A stretch of 64,000 bases of DNA from Foliamicus sp963666765. Its GTDB lineage: Bacteria; Pseudomonadota; Gammaproteobacteria; Steroidobacterales; Foliamicaceae. The stretch spans positions 62,001 to 126,000 of the forward strand of contig OY762933.1 of assembly GCA_963666765.1 (NCBI GenBank), written 5' to 3'. The notes under the pieces were generated by a model, which was not told the DNA's origin, did not search any database, and saw only the letters and a list, made by a program, of their open reading frames with translations. Shown in pieces: positions 9,289-17,927 of this stretch. A program made the translations under genes and the position numbers. Every line of letters starts with the position of its first letter. Within the stretch, counting starts at the first letter, position 1.

Positions 9289-10668
9289 ATGAAGTTGAAT
9301 CGACGCACGGCACTTGGCGGACTCGCCGCCTCGGCCCTGGCGGCGCCCGCAGTGGCGAATGCGGCGGACAGGCCTGAGGGCCACGTCCCGCCCAGGCCGG
9401 AGATCGAGGGCGGGGCGCTCGTCAACAAGGACCGCGCCTATGCGGTGATGGAGGAATACGGGCTTGCCGGTCTTATCGCACTCGATCCCATCAACGTCTA
9501 CTACATGACCAACGTCAGTACGATCGGCGTGCGTTTCATTACCGAATACCCCGGTTTCGCCGCCATGTCGCCGGACCCGGACATGCCGATTTACCTGGTT
9601 TCCGGGTCGTCCGCCGCCTGGGACATCGCCAACCGGGACCGTGAGACGGCCGAACTCATGCCCTACGGATTCGGCGGCTGGAACGAGGCGGAGTTCAATT
9701 CCGACGGCCTCCCGGTCGAACCCACGGACGGGCGCACCCGCCACTATCACTTTCGCGACGACGTCGAGCTGACGTCCCGTGAGCAACGCTGGAAGGAGGC
9801 CTCGGACAGCTTTCGCGACGATATCGCCGCGGGCGCCGCCTGGGGACTCGCCCGCGCGCTGAAGGCCCAGGGCATCACCCGGGGGCGGGTGGCGGTGGAC
9901 GACATTCGCATCGCCCACTTCCTTTCGCAAACGGACCTTTCGGACGTGGAATGCGTCGACGGCTACGGCATTTTCCAGCTCATCCGCATGGTCAAGACCC
10001 CGCAGGAGCTGGCCTATCAGAAGCTCGGGAGCTGGAACAACGGCGAAGCCTGCATGGCCACGATCAACTCCCTGCAGGCGGGCATGCGTCATTCGGACGT
10101 GGAACAGATATTTCTCGCGGAATGCGCCATCCGCGGCAACCATGTCGACAGCGTCATCGCCGGCATGCCCGGCGGCAAATTTCCCGACGGCGTGCTGGTG
10201 GCCGGAAAGCCTTATCTGATCGACTGCGTGAGCAACTACAAGGGTTATATGGGCGACATTGCGCGAACCTTCTTCATCGGCGAGCCGCCGAAGGAAGTGG
10301 AGATGCGCCGGCGCGCCAACCAACTCGCCCGCGAAGCCGTGTTCGACGCCATTCGGCCGGGCGTGAAGTACTCAACCCTGCGCCAGATCGGCCTGGACAC
10401 CATGATCAAGGCGGGCATGCCCGCGCACGCGGTGTTCGTCACGCCCCACTCGGTGGGCCTGCAGCACGACGACAATCCCATGCGCATGCCCGGGTGGTTC
10501 GGCGTCGAGGCGTTCGACCACGTGCTGGAAGAAGACATGACGCTAACCGTCGATCTGCCCTACCTGGAGGTGGGCTGGGGCTCCGGACACAACGAGGACC
10601 TCTTCCGGGTCACGAAGTCCGGTTACGAGCCGTTCAATACCGAACGCGACCCGTTCGTCGTTCTCTGA
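9289..10668 (+). CDS. M24-family (Xaa-Pro aminopeptidase-like) protein, Tat signal, paralogue 1
   Basis: 459 residues. The N-terminus NRRTALGGLAASALAAPAVA is a likely Tat signal, so it should act in the periplasm. The pita-bread domain can be traced: first ligand Asp in LIDCVSNYKG, second Asp in MGDIART, His in TPHSVGLQHDD, last Glu in HNEDLF. The fourth ligand position, usually Glu, reads TVDLPY, an Asp. The same change is in the paralogue at 31155-32537. The N-terminal creatinase-like domain is present. GAGAGGG precedes ATG 9289. It could be a peptidase or a creatinase-like amidinohydrolase. Confidence 0.85.
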   Translation: MKLNRRTALGGLAASALAAPAVANAADRPEGHVPPRPEIEGGALVNKDRAYAVMEEYGLAGLIALDPINVYYMTNVSTIGVRFITEYPGFAAMSPDPDMPIYLVSGSSAAWDIANRDRETAELMPYGFGGWNEAEFNSDGLPVEPTDGRTRHYHFRDDVELTSREQRWKEASDSFRDDIAAGAAWGLARALKAQGITRGRVAVDDIRIAHFLSQTDLSDVECVDGYGIFQLIRMVKTPQELAYQKLGSWNNGEACMATINSLQAGMRHSDVEQIFLAECAIRGNHVDSVIAGMPGGKFPDGVLVAGKPYLIDCVSNYKGYMGDIARTFFIGEPPKEVEMRRRANQLAREAVFDAIRPGVKYSTLRQIGLDTMIKAGMPAHAVFVTPHSVGLQHDDNPMRMPGWFGVEAFDHVLEEDMTLTVDLPYLEVGWGSGHNEDLFRVTKSGYEPFNTERDPFVVL

Positions 10669-10723
10669 CTCCAGCGATGCACCGCCTGGACTGAGTGCGC
10701 CCGGTCGCCAGGCGCCGGGGTTC

Positions 10724-12184
10724 TTACAGCAGGTCCCAGACCTCGAAGGCGACCCGTTCGCCGGACTCCATGGCGCCTTCCATGCCGCGATTGGCGGTGG
10801 CCGTGTGTTCGCCGCAGAAGTGAATCCGCCCGGCCGGCTCAATCAATGCCGGCAGGCACTCGATTACCTGCCCGGGCGCCCAGATCGCCCAGTCGCCGCC
10901 GGCGTAGGGATCGGTCTGCCAGGACTTCATGCCCGCGAGTTCGAGCTTGCCTTTGGCGGCGGGACGCAATTGCTCATAGGCATCCCGCACCCGGGCCATC
11001 CCGGCCTCGTGCCCCAGCGTGTCCAGGCGGTCCGCCAGGTGCCCGCGGGCCCAGGCCATCAGGCAGGTCACGGAATTGGAATCCTCGCCTTCGCGTAACG
11101 CACGGATTTCGCCGGCGTCCGTGTCGGTCCACATTGCGGGATTCAGTCCGTCCTCTTCCCAGAACGGGCTCGTGGGCACCATGATGACCTTGGTGATCTT
11201 CTGCACCTGCACGGTGCGAACGGCCTTGGCCTTGGCCGGCGGCAGCAGCGGGTCGAATTTGACCCAGCGCATGGTGGGAATGGGCAGCGAGCAGATCACG
11301 CGCGACGCCCGGTACACGCTGCCGTCGTGGCAGTGCACCTCCACGTCCGATTCGTTGTTGCGAATGCCGATGACCCGCTTGCCGTAGTGTATTTCGCCGT
11401 TGAGCGTGCCGGCCATGACGTCGGTGAAGCGCTGATTGCCGCCTTCGACCTTGTAGGCGACGCGCGCCACGTCGCTTTGCAGCTTGAACCAGGCCTGGAC
11501 GAAGTACCACATCAGCATGGACACGTCGTGCGCCGAGGTTCCGTACTGCACATTGGTGTTGTAGTTCAGCTCGATGGCCGCGTCGCTCCAGCCGAGTCCC
11601 TTGAAGAACTCGTAGGCCGAGCCATCGAACCGGGCGCTTTCCGGCTCCGCCCAGTCCGCAAACGAAGCCAGCGGGTTGTGCTCGGCAATCACGCTCTGGA
11701 AATAACCGCGCCCGGGGAAGCGGTCGCGGGCGCCGGCGGGCATCACATTGAGCGGATGCGTGGGCCATTGGTCACGCGGAATGACCTCCCCGTTCAACGC
11801 AAGTTCCACCCGGGCCGGGTCGCGGTGCGCCTCCGGCGACATGTCCCGGCGCGCATGATGATCGATCAGCGGAATGTCCAGACGGCGGGCCGTGTCCTGC
11901 ATCCGGGCGTAGGCGCCGAGAATGGAATCGCCGCCCCATTCGGGGTTGCCCGCCACGCTCTCGTGGCTGAGCAATCGCCCCCCGGGCCGCTCCCGACCTT
12001 CAATGCAGATCGCCCGCACGCCCAGTTCTTCGAGCATGTGCATCGCGTTGAGGCCGGACAGTCCCGCGCCGATGACGATCACGTCGGGGTCCGCCCCGGC
12101 AGTGGCTGCGCGGGCGACGCGCGTGCTCAGTCCCGCCGCCACGCCCGCCTTTACGAAATCCCGCCGGCTGATTGCTGTGCTCAT
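10724..12184 (-). CDS. Flavin monoamine oxidase family protein, Tat signal (paralogue 1)
   Basis: 486 residues. A Tat signal (SRRDFVKAGVAAG) precedes the FAD-binding VIVIGAGLSGLNAMHMLEE and GRERPGGRLLSHES. The C-terminal flavin-contacting end is HFCGEHTATANRGMEGAMES. The family oxidises amines to imines with FAD. It is closest within the window to the protein at 26723-28165 (shared DPAMWTDT, SAHD and MDPYAGG-like blocks). CAGGAGG lies about 10 bases before ATG 12184; a second ATG at 12214 overlaps the stop of the upstream hydrolase gene as ATGA. It is probably co-transcribed with the two genes upstream. Confidence 0.88.
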   Translation of the reverse strand: MSTAISRRDFVKAGVAAGLSTRVARAATAGADPDVIVIGAGLSGLNAMHMLEELGVRAICIEGRERPGGRLLSHESVAGNPEWGGDSILGAYARMQDTARRLDIPLIDHHARRDMSPEAHRDPARVELALNGEVIPRDQWPTHPLNVMPAGARDRFPGRGYFQSVIAEHNPLASFADWAEPESARFDGSAYEFFKGLGWSDAAIELNYNTNVQYGTSAHDVSMLMWYFVQAWFKLQSDVARVAYKVEGGNQRFTDVMAGTLNGEIHYGKRVIGIRNNESDVEVHCHDGSVYRASRVICSLPIPTMRWVKFDPLLPPAKAKAVRTVQVQKITKVIMVPTSPFWEEDGLNPAMWTDTDAGEIRALREGEDSNSVTCLMAWARGHLADRLDTLGHEAGMARVRDAYEQLRPAAKGKLELAGMKSWQTDPYAGGDWAIWAPGQVIECLPALIEPAGRIHFCGEHTATANRGMEGAMESGERVAFEVWDLL

Positions 12185-12210
12185 TGCGCCTGTGCCTCCT
12201 GAAGTGCCGG

Positions 12211-13098
12211 TCATGTTATATCCGCGAGCACCGCGGAGAGCAGGGCGTTGAATGTCTCCGGATCTTCCAGCATCAGGAAGTGCCCGACGCCGGACATTTC
12301 GAGGAACTCGAATTGCCTTGCGTTCGCTTCGAGTTGCGTGATATCCGTCGGCAGGAAGTCCGAGTTGATCAGCACCAGCGGAGCGTCCAGCGACGCGACC
12401 ACCGCGGTGGCGTCGTAGCTGCCGCTGGCCCGCCGCGCGCCAACCGCCGAGGCATAGGGCGCCGCGGCCATGTCCGCCTTCACCCATTCCCTGATGGCCG
12501 GGTCGCTCTGCTCGACGAAAGTGCGGTCCACGAAGTTCGCGATAAAGCCCGCGTAGTCTTCGGAGAGCTGTCCGAACACTTCTTCCTGCCTGTCCCGAGG
12601 CGTCTCGCGGCCGCCGCTGTGAAAGGTGTCCACGCCCACCATGCCGACCACGCGGTCGCCGAGCTGCCTGGCGGCCTCCACGATGACCTTGCCGCCCATG
12701 GAATGGCCGACCAGCACGACGTTTTTGAGGTCGAGCGCCGTTACGACGGCGGATACGTCCTCGCCGAAGGCCTGCATGGTCCAGCCGGTGCGGTCCAGCC
12801 CCGATTCCCCGTGGCCGGCCAGGTCCACGTTCACCACGCGATGGGACCGGGCGAAGTGATCAATCTGTCCCCACCAGTAGCTGCGGTCGCAGTTCCAGCC
12901 GTGCACGAAAACCAGCGCGGGTTCGCCTGCCCCCAGGTCGTCGTAATGAATGGTCACGCCGTCGGCCGAAAGTACGGTGAGCGCATTCGCGTCGGCCGCG
13001 GCATCGGCCGCCGCCGGCGGGGCTTCGACGGGCGCATCGCCCGGCGCGCATCCCGCGAGCAGGCTCAGCGCAAGCAGCAGGGCCGCGAATTTGTTCAT
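12211..13098 (-). CDS. Alpha/beta-hydrolase lipoprotein
   Basis: 295 residues. The lipoprotein signal ends LLAGC. The hydrolase fold shows the oxyanion HGWNCDRSYWWG, the nucleophile elbow VGHSMGGKV, a likely acid in INSDFLPTD and the histidine in GVGHFLML. It is a general ester, amide or lactone hydrolase; the substrate is unknown. The ATG overlaps the TGA of the metallo-beta-lactamase-fold gene upstream by ATGA, so the two are probably translationally coupled. Confidence 0.88.
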   Translation of the reverse strand: MNKFAALLLALSLLAGCAPGDAPVEAPPAAADAAADANALTVLSADGVTIHYDDLGAGEPALVFVHGWNCDRSYWWGQIDHFARSHRVVNVDLAGHGESGLDRTGWTMQAFGEDVSAVVTALDLKNVVLVGHSMGGKVIVEAARQLGDRVVGMVGVDTFHSGGRETPRDRQEEVFGQLSEDYAGFIANFVDRTFVEQSDPAIREWVKADMAAAPYASAVGARRASGSYDATAVVASLDAPLVLINSDFLPTDITQLEANARQFEFLEMSGVGHFLMLEDPETFNALLSAVLADIT

Positions 13099-13985
13099 GC
13101 CCACCAGGCCATCCGGAATCCGGAATCCGTGCTGCGGACCCTCCCCGCCGTGGGCGTCGGAAAATGCGCTGGCAGCAGCCAGGCGTCGTCTTCGGCCACG
13201 GTGTTGAGCGTTTTCAGGCGGGTTTCCGCGGACATTGCCGGGTCCCAGCAGAAGCAGCTCGACCACTCCGGCCGCTCGACCTGTATGGGATGATGGATCA
13301 CGTCGCCCGTCAGGTAGGCGCGCTCGCCGCGGTCTTCAAGCCTGACGATCACGTTTCCGGGCGTATGGCCCGGCGCCCCGATCAGGTCGATCCCGTCGGC
13401 GACTTCATGGTCGGTCGCCACCACCACCGCCTGCCCCGCCTCGAAGACCGGCGCGACGCTGTCGGCCCACGATCCGTGGTTGACCTCGTCCGCTGGGCTG
13501 GTCTCCAGGACCTTTTGCCAGTGCTCCACCTCCGGTTTCGCGAACAGGTATCGCGCATTCGGAAAGGTAGGCGCCCATTCGCCGTTCTCCAGCCGCGTGT
13601 TCCAGCCCACGTGATCGACGTGCAGGTGGGTGCACATCACGATGTCGATGTCTTCCGGGGTCACGCCCGCGGCGGCCAGGTCTTCCAGAAAGCCGCCGCG
13701 GCGCTGGTGAAAATTGGGGTTGCGCGGCCGCGGTTTGTCGTTGCCGATGCAGCAGTCGACCAGAATCGTCAGCCCCGGGGTGCGTACCACGATGCTGTGA
13801 TAGGACAGGACCAGGAAATCGCGGTCCCGGTCGAAAAGTCTGGGGTCCTTCGCCGCCGCGGTGGCCCGCAATTCTTCGCGGGTTGCGCTCGGGAAAAGGG
13901 ATTCCGCCGCGTGCAGCGCTCCCTGCATCTCGACAATGCGATGCGCCCGGAACGGGCCCGGAAGCGAGAAAACGTTGCCCGACAC
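13095..13985 (-). CDS. Metallo-beta-lactamase-fold hydrolase
   Basis: About 296 residues. The metal motif THLHVDHVGWNT (HxHxDH), the later His in GAPGHTPGN and Asp in LTGDVIHHP define an MBL-fold hydrolase of the lactonase/arylsulfatase-like kind. GTG at 13985 is chosen because family homology starts at FRAHRIVEMQG; ATG 13928 would cut this off, and the longer frame runs into MITE copy 3. No good ribosome-binding site is seen. The MITE lies 11 bp upstream, so it may have replaced the native 5' region. Confidence 0.82.
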   Translation of the reverse strand: MSGNVFSLPGPFRAHRIVEMQGALHAAESLFPSATREELRATAAAKDPRLFDRDRDFLVLSYHSIVVRTPGLTILVDCCIGNDKPRPRNPNFHQRRGGFLEDLAAAGVTPEDIDIVMCTHLHVDHVGWNTRLENGEWAPTFPNARYLFAKPEVEHWQKVLETSPADEVNHGSWADSVAPVFEAGQAVVVATDHEVADGIDLIGAPGHTPGNVIVRLEDRGERAYLTGDVIHHPIQVERPEWSSCFCWDPAMSAETRLKTLNTVAEDDAWLLPAHFPTPTAGRVRSTDSGFRMAWWA

Positions 13986-13996
13986 TCGGCGCTTAG

Positions 13997-14154
13997 CAGC
14001 CCGTGGCAGAATCCCGCGTCGCGCCGAGAACGGCGAGACGCCCGCCTGGCAAGGCGCGAGGAGCGCGCATATCGGGCATATGCAAGCGACGAGCAACGCA
14101 GTCCAGGCGGGATGGATCGCCGGTCGAACGCAGTGGGACTTCTGCCACGGGCTG
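13997..14154 (+). mobile_element. 158-bp MITE-like element, copy 3
   Basis: Same orientation and length as copy 1, with ends CAGCCCGTGGCA and TGCCACGGGCTG. The borders are TTAG at 13993-13996 and CTAG at 14155-14158, so the target may be YTAR rather than strictly CTAG, or one border has mutated. The right CTAG supplies the TAG stop of the cupin gene. It separates the cupin/TonB genes from the hydrolase/amine oxidase genes. Confidence 0.83.
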
Positions 14155-14769
14155 CTAGCCAAGGCGCCAGGGAATCTGCTGGGGCCCGTGGTACTGCTCC
14201 ACCGAGCCGTCCTTCCGGTAGAAGATGTTCTGCACGAAGGTGCCGCTTTTCTGGCTGCGCACGATCACGGCCGTGGCCCGCTCGCGGTCGTCGTTGTATT
14301 CGGCGTGTATCTCCCAGGGCCCGATGCAGTCCACGTGTCCAGCGCCCACCTGCATGGTTTCGGTGGCTTCGACCTCGGCGCGGCTCGGCAGGTCGCCGGG
14401 CTTGCCGCCGTCGGTGCGGCGAAAGCGCAGCACCGATTCGGCGCCGTCCAGCACGCCGTAAAGGGTCCAGGACCGGCCGTGATCGTGCACGGTGGTCTTC
14501 GCCGCCGGCTTCTTGATCAGCCCGTTGATGACGAAGCCGTAGTCCGGGTCCTCGTAGAACAGCAGGTTGGCGTGCTTGCCTTCCAGGCCCAGCCTGGCGG
14601 GGCTGGTCGGCCAGCTCTCGGCATGGGTCTTGAGATCGGGATCGGCCAGAAGCTCCTTCAGCAGGTCGGCCGCCTTGCTCCAGCGCGCCGCCTCGTCGGG
14701 CTCGTTCTCGTGCAGGTCCCGCAGCCCCGCGATAAAACCCGCCACGGCCGGCAGCATGGGCCCGCTCAT
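14155..14769 (-). CDS. Cupin protein, cysteine/cysteamine dioxygenase-like
   Basis: 204 residues, cytoplasmic. The cupin metal motif TTVHDHGRSWTLYGVLDG (HxH with a downstream region) and HVDCIGPWEIHAEYN, which has the later His, resemble thiol dioxygenases of the cysteine dioxygenase type. These use Fe(II) and O2 on a small thiol, but the substrate is inferred only by fold. It overlaps the TonB receptor stop codon as TGATG and ends in the CTAG of MITE copy 3. Confidence 0.75.
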   Translation of the reverse strand: MSGPMLPAVAGFIAGLRDLHENEPDEAARWSKAADLLKELLADPDLKTHAESWPTSPARLGLEGKHANLLFYEDPDYGFVINGLIKKPAAKTTVHDHGRSWTLYGVLDGAESVLRFRRTDGGKPGDLPSRAEVEATETMQVGAGHVDCIGPWEIHAEYNDDRERATAVIVRSQKSGTFVQNIFYRKDGSVEQYHGPQQIPWRLG

Positions 14770-16898
14770 CAGAAATCGAGGCTGACGCTCACGCCCGCCT
14801 GGCGCGGCATGGGAAGTCCGGCCAGCGCCACGGCGCCGAACCGGAACCCGGTGGTGAGCGCGTCCTCGTCGAAGAGGTTGTTGACGAAGACCGTAAGCCG
14901 GCCCGTGCCCGTATCGATGCCGCCACGAACGTTTACCAGCGTGCGTGGCTCGATCGTTTCGAGATTCAGTTCGTCGATGAACATCTCTCCGCGGTAACTC
15001 ACGTCGACTCCGGCAAATACCTGGCTCTCGCCGCCAAAACCGCTGAAGGGCGAGGTGTACTGCAGGGACGCGAAAAGCGAGTTGTCTGCTGTGCGCGGCG
15101 TTTCGTTCCCGGACACATCGGCGTCGCCCAGCACCGTGATGGCGTTGTTGGACTCGAAGACCTGGAATTCCGTGTCGATCCAGCTATAGCCCAGGCTCGC
15201 CGACCAGTATTCGCTCAGGATGGCGGCCACGGAAAAGTCCGCGCCCATTACATCGGTTTCCCCGGCGTTGATGAAATAGCTTCCGTAGTTCGGGTCGGGG
15301 TCGTTGAAGCGGTACACCTGGTTGGTCCAGTCGATAAAGTAGCCGGCGGCCTGGAAGTTCAGCCTGCCCTCCATGGCGGTCAGCTTGGCGCCGAACTCGT
15401 AATTCCACATTTCCTCTTCGTCCACGATGAAAAAACCGGGCGGCGCGGACGCGTTGAAGTTGCCGGGCTTGTTGCCCTTGGCCGCGCTGAAGTAGAGCAG
15501 TGTGTCGTCGCTGAGCTGATACTCGGCCAGCAGGCGGGGCAGGAAGGAGTCGAAATCGTCCGATTGGCTGCGATTGGCCTCGGGGACTTCGAGTTCTATT
15601 TCTTCGCCCTGGAAGCGTCCGTCAAGACTCAGCGTCAGGTTGTCGGATACGTCGTAGGACACCGAACCAAACGCCGACAGGGTGGTGGAAGTCTTGAACG
15701 ACGGCGGCTGGCGGAAATTGCGGATCCGGGCGGTATTGAAATCCTCGTCGAACCAGGCCGCCCCGGCCAGCCAGCGCAGCCGTCCCTCATCCGGCGATGC
15801 GATGCGAACTTCCGCGAAGCTCGACTCGATCTCGCGCTCGGTTACCGTCTGAAAAAGGTTGCAGTCAGGACCCGAATAGGGGCCCACGCAGAGGAACCAG
15901 AGACCTGCCAGTGCATTGGTGGGTGCGTAATCCCCGTCCGCCTGGTTGACCGTGTCCTCGCTGCCGGCGCCGGCAATGACGCTCAACTCGTAACCGTTGT
16001 TCAATACGTAACTTGCGTTCAGGCTGACCCGCCGGGATTCCGACTGGATGCCCGGGTTCTCCAACTGGTCGATCTGTCCCCCGATAACGGAAAGGGCCGG
16101 AAATTCCAGCTCGCCCATATTCAGCGCGGTCGTTGCCCGCGCCGCCTCGCCGAACTCCGCGTCGGTGTAGCTCACCATCAGGTCGGCGGTGAACTGCTCC
16201 GACGGCGTCAGACGCAATGTGGCGGAGATGGAGTCAATGTCCTGCTGTCCCATCTTCGCGCCGTTGGTGATGTTGGTATAGGGGCTGCCCTGGCTGAATG
16301 TGCTGGCGCTGACGCGAAACAGCACCTTGTCTTCGGCTATCGGCCCGGACAGCGATCCGCTCACCTGGTATTCGTTTTCCTCGGCGATCGAAAGCCGCAG
16401 ATTGCCCTGGAAATCGTTGGTGGGCTTCTTGGTGATGTAGTTGATGGCGCCCGAGAAGGAAGCCCGGCCGAACAGGGCGCTTTGCGGGCCCTTGGTGACT
16501 TCGACCCGCTCCACGTTGTCCAGCATCACGGTGTACAGCGAACCGGACACGTAGATGCCGTCGATGAACTTGGAGGAATTCTGAAGCGTGGGGTCGCCGG
16601 TGTTGGTGGATACGCCACGGAAACTGGGTGAATCGCCGCGTCCCTCGGCCTCGTAGCTCTCGTAGTTTACGCCCGGCACCGCGTTGATCAGGTCGGCGAT
16701 GGTGGTGTAGCCGGCGCGCTCAATCTGCTCGGCGCTGAACGCGGAAATCGTCAGCGGAATGTCCAGCAGCGATTCGTCACGCTTGCGCGCCGTGACCACG
16801 ATTTCCTCGAGTTGCACACCCTGGGCCAATGCCGGCTGGCTGATGGGAAGCGCCAGCGCGAGCACGGCAATCGGTATCAATAAGTGTTGTGGCTTCAT
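14769..16898 (-). CDS. TonB-dependent outer-membrane receptor
   Basis: 709 residues. A signal peptide (LALALPISQPALAQ) is followed by the TonB box EEIVVTARK, the plug domain (LINAVPGVNYESYEAEGRG, VEVTKGPQSALFGRASFSG) and a beta-barrel ending VSLDF with terminal Phe. It imports a ligand across the outer membrane by proton-motive force. GGGAG lies 8 bases before the ATG. It is divergent from the IclR regulator, which probably controls it, and is coupled to the cupin. This makes it the likely entry gate for the substrate of this cluster. Confidence 0.93.
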   Translation of the reverse strand: MKPQHLLIPIAVLALALPISQPALAQGVQLEEIVVTARKRDESLLDIPLTISAFSAEQIERAGYTTIADLINAVPGVNYESYEAEGRGDSPSFRGVSTNTGDPTLQNSSKFIDGIYVSGSLYTVMLDNVERVEVTKGPQSALFGRASFSGAINYITKKPTNDFQGNLRLSIAEENEYQVSGSLSGPIAEDKVLFRVSASTFSQGSPYTNITNGAKMGQQDIDSISATLRLTPSEQFTADLMVSYTDAEFGEAARATTALNMGELEFPALSVIGGQIDQLENPGIQSESRRVSLNASYVLNNGYELSVIAGAGSEDTVNQADGDYAPTNALAGLWFLCVGPYSGPDCNLFQTVTEREIESSFAEVRIASPDEGRLRWLAGAAWFDEDFNTARIRNFRQPPSFKTSTTLSAFGSVSYDVSDNLTLSLDGRFQGEEIELEVPEANRSQSDDFDSFLPRLLAEYQLSDDTLLYFSAAKGNKPGNFNASAPPGFFIVDEEEMWNYEFGAKLTAMEGRLNFQAAGYFIDWTNQVYRFNDPDPNYGSYFINAGETDVMGADFSVAAILSEYWSASLGYSWIDTEFQVFESNNAITVLGDADVSGNETPRTADNSLFASLQYTSPFSGFGGESQVFAGVDVSYRGEMFIDELNLETIEPRTLVNVRGGIDTGTGRLTVFVNNLFDEDALTTGFRFGAVALAGLPMPRQAGVSVSLDF

Positions 16899-16925
16899 CT
16901 CGGCACTCCCAAGTCTTTGGCCCCA

Positions 16926-16942
16926 AGAGCCGGAAAGGCTCT
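16926..16942 (-). promoter_or_regulatory. Leader hairpin upstream of the TonB receptor
   Basis: A perfect 6-bp stem, AGAGCC and GGCTCT, with a 5-base loop lies 28 bases upstream of the receptor start codon. It could sit in the mRNA leader. There is no T-run, so it is not an obvious terminator. Confidence 0.35.
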
Positions 16943-16980
16943 CGACCCGGGCAATTTAACACACCGACCCAAACGTCGTG

Positions 16981-16991
16981 TCACTATGTGA
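16981..16991. promoter_or_regulatory. Candidate IclR operator in the divergent promoter region
   Basis: TCACTATGTGA is an 11-bp inverted repeat between the TonB receptor and the IclR gene, 63 bp before the regulator start. IclR proteins bind short palindromes and usually repress themselves and the divergent gene, so this is the best operator candidate in the 155-bp gap. It is an inference from position and symmetry. Confidence 0.4.
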
Positions 16992-17053
16992 AATCTTTGG
17001 GGATTATTTGGTAGGCTCTGCCGCCGACAGTTCTATTTCAATCCTGGGGACGA

Positions 17054-17890
17054 ATGCAAAAAATAAGAATAAGCAAAACGACGATCAAGGCGCTCTCCAT
17101 CCTGGAGGAGTTAAACGCGTTGGGGGAAGCCCGCAACTCGGAAATCGCGGACGCCCTGGAGCTTCCCCGCCCAACCTGCTATCGACTCCTTCAAACGCTC
17201 TGCGAGGCCGGCGTGGTTCTGAGTGATCCCAATACCCATGTGTACCGGCCTTCCGAACGAGTGCTTGCGCTGAGTTGCGGCTTCGAACAGGAAACCTGGG
17301 TTTCGTTGTGCGCCAAGCCGCACATGAAGCAATTGGGGGCCGAATTGCTCTGGCCCATTGCCATTGCAACGCTGTCCGGTCCTTCAATGGTGCTGCGTGA
17401 GACCACCGATCCCGACAGCCCGCTGGCGGTACGGCGTTACCTGGCCGGCAGGCGGGTGGGATTGTTGTCCACCGCCACCGGGCGCGTGTACCTGGCTTAC
17501 TGCTCGGCGCAGCAGCGCGACATATTGATCCAGGTACTGCAGAAGTCACGAAAGCCGGAGGATTTGGCGGCCAGACGACCAGCCGCTGTGGCGCGCCGCC
17601 TCCGCAGGATCAGGCAACAGGGCTTTGATACCAGCCGTCTTCAAAGACAGTCGATTTCCTGGGGAGCCATGGCCGTGCCGGTATTCGCACGGGGGCAGAT
17701 TCTGGCCAGTTTGAGTGCGCGCTACATCCGGAAGGCTGTGACTCGGGAGGCTGAAAAGGAAAAACTGCTGCCGCAGCTGCAGGAGACCGCCAAACGTATT
17801 GGCGCAAGTTTCGAAGCCTCTTCGGGCGACGCTATCGGCCGCGAAGTGAACCTCTCCGTTGCATCGAATGAGCGCCGTAAGAGTCTATGA
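17054..17890 (+). CDS. IclR-family transcriptional regulator
   Basis: 278 residues. The N-terminal winged helix (KALSILEELNALGEARNSEI, RPTCYRLLQTL) is followed by an IclR effector domain (LSTATGRVYLAYCSAQQRD; SWGAMAVPVFARGQILASLS). IclR proteins sense small aromatic or organic acid metabolites. GGGGAC precedes the ATG. Divergent placement with the TonB receptor suggests it controls uptake and the downstream MFS carrier, whose gene follows closely. Confidence 0.92.
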   Translation: MQKIRISKTTIKALSILEELNALGEARNSEIADALELPRPTCYRLLQTLCEAGVVLSDPNTHVYRPSERVLALSCGFEQETWVSLCAKPHMKQLGAELLWPIAIATLSGPSMVLRETTDPDSPLAVRRYLAGRRVGLLSTATGRVYLAYCSAQQRDILIQVLQKSRKPEDLAARRPAAVARRLRRIRQQGFDTSRLQRQSISWGAMAVPVFARGQILASLSARYIRKAVTREAEKEKLLPQLQETAKRIGASFEASSGDAIGREVNLSVASNERRKSL

Positions 17891-17927
17891 TTGCGCGGTT
17901 GTGAGTCATTCGGTCAAGCCGCCCGGC

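Noticed and set aside
13986..14162. N-terminal extension of the MBL-fold hydrolase through the MITE
   Set aside because: These residues come from MITE sequence and are repeated at the other MITE copies; family homology starts after them.
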